Shown here: positions 62,800-64,000 of the stretch, in pieces
Numbering within the stretch: position 1 is the first letter of the stretch
Layout: every line of letters starts with the position of its first letter
NCBI GenBank assembly: GCA_018267275.1
Contig: JAFDYV010000009.1
Location: 483,980-547,979, forward strand
Direction of reading: 5' to 3'
Length of the DNA stretch: 64,000 nt
From: Bacteroidota bacterium
Lineage (GTDB): Bacteria > Bacteroidota > Bacteroidia > Cytophagales > Cyclobacteriaceae
Made by a program: the position numbers and the translations under genes
Notes under the pieces: generated by a model
What the model was told of the DNA's origin: nothing
The model's input: the letters and a program-made list of their open reading frames with translations, nothing else
Databases searched by the model: none

Positions 62800-63783
62800 C
62801 TATTCGGAGACAATCCGCTGTATTTCACGAATGAGTTTGTCGAGTTCTTCTAATTCGGTTTGCATCAAACTATCGATGTGCTGTTGTTCTTCAGGTGTAG
62901 AAAAGGCTTTTAATTGCTGTAAGCCTTTGATGCGACAAAAGGGAGCACGCAACTTATGGGCATTATAAAAAGCATATTCGGTTAGTTGCTCATTTTTCTG
63001 TGCCAATTCTTCGGTGCGTTTGGCAACAATTGCTTCCAGGTTTTGGTTGAGTGCGCTTACTTCTTCGTTAAGTTGAATAAGCACGTTGTTGCTTTGTGTA
63101 AGCTCTTCATTAATAGCGGTAACTTCTTCCTTCTGTTCTTGAATAACTTTGTTAGCCTTCGAAATGTCTATAAATAGGTGTTCGATGGCTTGCATCAGTA
63201 AAAAGATAACAAAAGAAAAGAGCAGATAATACAGAATGATTACCATGAAGAAATACTTGTCGTCTACCAACGCAAGTAAGTCGGGCGTAACTTTATCTTC
63301 ATACTTAAGTAAAAATGGAATGGAAGTTACTATCAAAACAAAGTTCAAGACGAGCAAAGGCCAGAACAGTTTGGCTTCTGTTCTCCTCGAGAACATGAGG
63401 TGAATGAGCAAAGCATGAAAAATCAAACCAACCGGATAGGCGATATAATAATCAGAAGGTGTTTTCTGATGCCAAATCGGTATGATTTGCATTAACAGCG
63501 GCCAGCTAAGAATAAACAATAAACGCCCAAACTTCGAGTGTCCGATTTTATTGAGGTATAACGATGCACCACAAATAATGATCTCAACAATAAAAATGAA
63601 CTGATCCCACGCTAATTGGTCAAGTGGCTTAATGTAGTTAGGTAAATCGATGAGCACAAACAACGTATACACCAAAGGAAGAGTGATGTAGATGATGTTG
63701 GTGTAAATAAGTCGCCTGTTATGCCCATCGGCAAAGTTTTCGTTTGTACCCTGCCGAATTAGCTTCTGTACAAAGGTTAGCAT
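62800..63783 (-). CDS. Sensor kinase-like membrane protein lacking an ATPase domain
   Basis: This 327-residue protein has about six hydrophobic helices (25-205), a coiled coil (VIQEQKEEVTAINEELTQSN to 270) and a HisKA-like segment with the candidate phospho-acceptor His in AFYNAHKLRAPFCRIKGL. It ends 40 residues later (LDELIREIQRIVSE) without any HATPase_c domain. Short kinases of this type exist in Bacteroidota, so it may be natural, or it may have been cut by the repeat that abuts its stop. Partner kinase unknown. Confidence 0.75.
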   Translation of the reverse strand: MLTFVQKLIRQGTNENFADGHNRRLIYTNIIYITLPLVYTLFVLIDLPNYIKPLDQLAWDQFIFIVEIIICGASLYLNKIGHSKFGRLLFILSWPLLMQIIPIWHQKTPSDYYIAYPVGLIFHALLIHLMFSRRTEAKLFWPLLVLNFVLIVTSIPFLLKYEDKVTPDLLALVDDKYFFMVIILYYLLFSFVIFLLMQAIEHLFIDISKANKVIQEQKEEVTAINEELTQSNNVLIQLNEEVSALNQNLEAIVAKRTEELAQKNEQLTEYAFYNAHKLRAPFCRIKGLQQLKAFSTPEEQQHIDSLMQTELEELDKLIREIQRIVSE

Positions 63784-63909
63784 GTGATGTCCTTCAGATT
63801 TGTCGTAAACACATGTCCGGGTTACATGGTTACGGAATAAAACGACCCATTTTTTATTGAATCTAGCATTTTTTTACGTCAAGTAATAATTCGGTGATGG
63901 ACTAAGATC

Positions 63910-64000
63910 CACCAGCAGGCAAGTAACTACCTTCTCCCTTGGGAGAGGGGCCGGGGATGAGGGGGAACGCCCAGCGGCTTGAGCGCGCGCGATAGCGCAA
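63910..64000 (+). repeat. Repeat mosaic, block 7 (cut by window end)
   Basis: A unit A stem variant (CTTCTCCCTTGGGAGAGG region, about 63930) and a core variant (CTTGAGCGCGCGCGATAGCG, 63978 on) continue past the window. The 120 bp before it, upstream of the kinase gene, hold no recognisable feature apart from an AT-rich stretch. Confidence 0.7.

Noticed and set aside
48590..64000. Insertion sequences or transposons
   Set aside because: No transposase frame or terminal inverted repeats with target duplications could be found in the repeat blocks.

Overview
The window looks like a Bacteroidota chromosome, most probably of the Cytophagales type. The evidence is a complete type IX secretion / gliding core (gldK-gldL-gldM-gldN with a PorP/SprF gene), LytTR and Bacteroidota-style kinases, a Bacteroidota-type promoter (TTG / TAnnTTTG) and few Shine-Dalgarno sequences. 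No tRNA or rRNA gene was found.

Region 1 (1-26.5 kb) is mainly core genome. On the minus strand lie the T9SS operon, hemD and a DUF4271 membrane protein. They are followed by hemW, a LytS/LytT-type two-component pair, a DUF433/DUF5615 pair, uvrA, a Uma2 nuclease-fold protein, a PagL-like lipid A deacylase, lptB, recJ, a glycine-rich secreted protein, a SPOR protein, outer-membrane barrels, a MA-like metallopeptidase and a VOC protein. It ends with a NarL-type kinase/regulator pair beside a pseudo-receiver gene.

Region 2 (26.5-36.4 kb) is a co-directional run of poorly known genes: a cytoplasmic papain-like peptidase, a small helical protein, an LSm/Hfq-like small protein, a zinc amidase, a conserved protein with an HGQTG motif, membrane and TPR proteins, a DUF2235 (Tle1-like) hydrolase and two exported proteins with beta-rich C-termini. 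A near-identical 32-bp sequence precedes two of these genes.

Region 3 (36.5-50.9 kb) is a defence island. It holds a remnant of a restriction-methylation enzyme, a PLD-SNF2 helicase fusion next to an Eco57I-class methyltransferase, a DarT/DarG system followed by a SLOG/DprA-like protein and small unknowns, a DUF3024 gene, and an XRE-ImmA/PIN toxin-antitoxin pair.

Region 4 (48.5-64 kb) has isolated accessory genes embedded in about 6 kb of mosaic intergenic repeats. These share a core hairpin present about 20 times, and every copy I saw is in the same orientation. A 21-bp minisatellite of 18 units also lies here. No repeat of this core family was seen in the first 48 kb. The most interesting leads are the region 2 cluster with its LSm-like protein, a shared 19-bp motif around the NarL two-component genes, the PLD-SNF2/methyltransferase pair, and the one-directional repeat mosaic.
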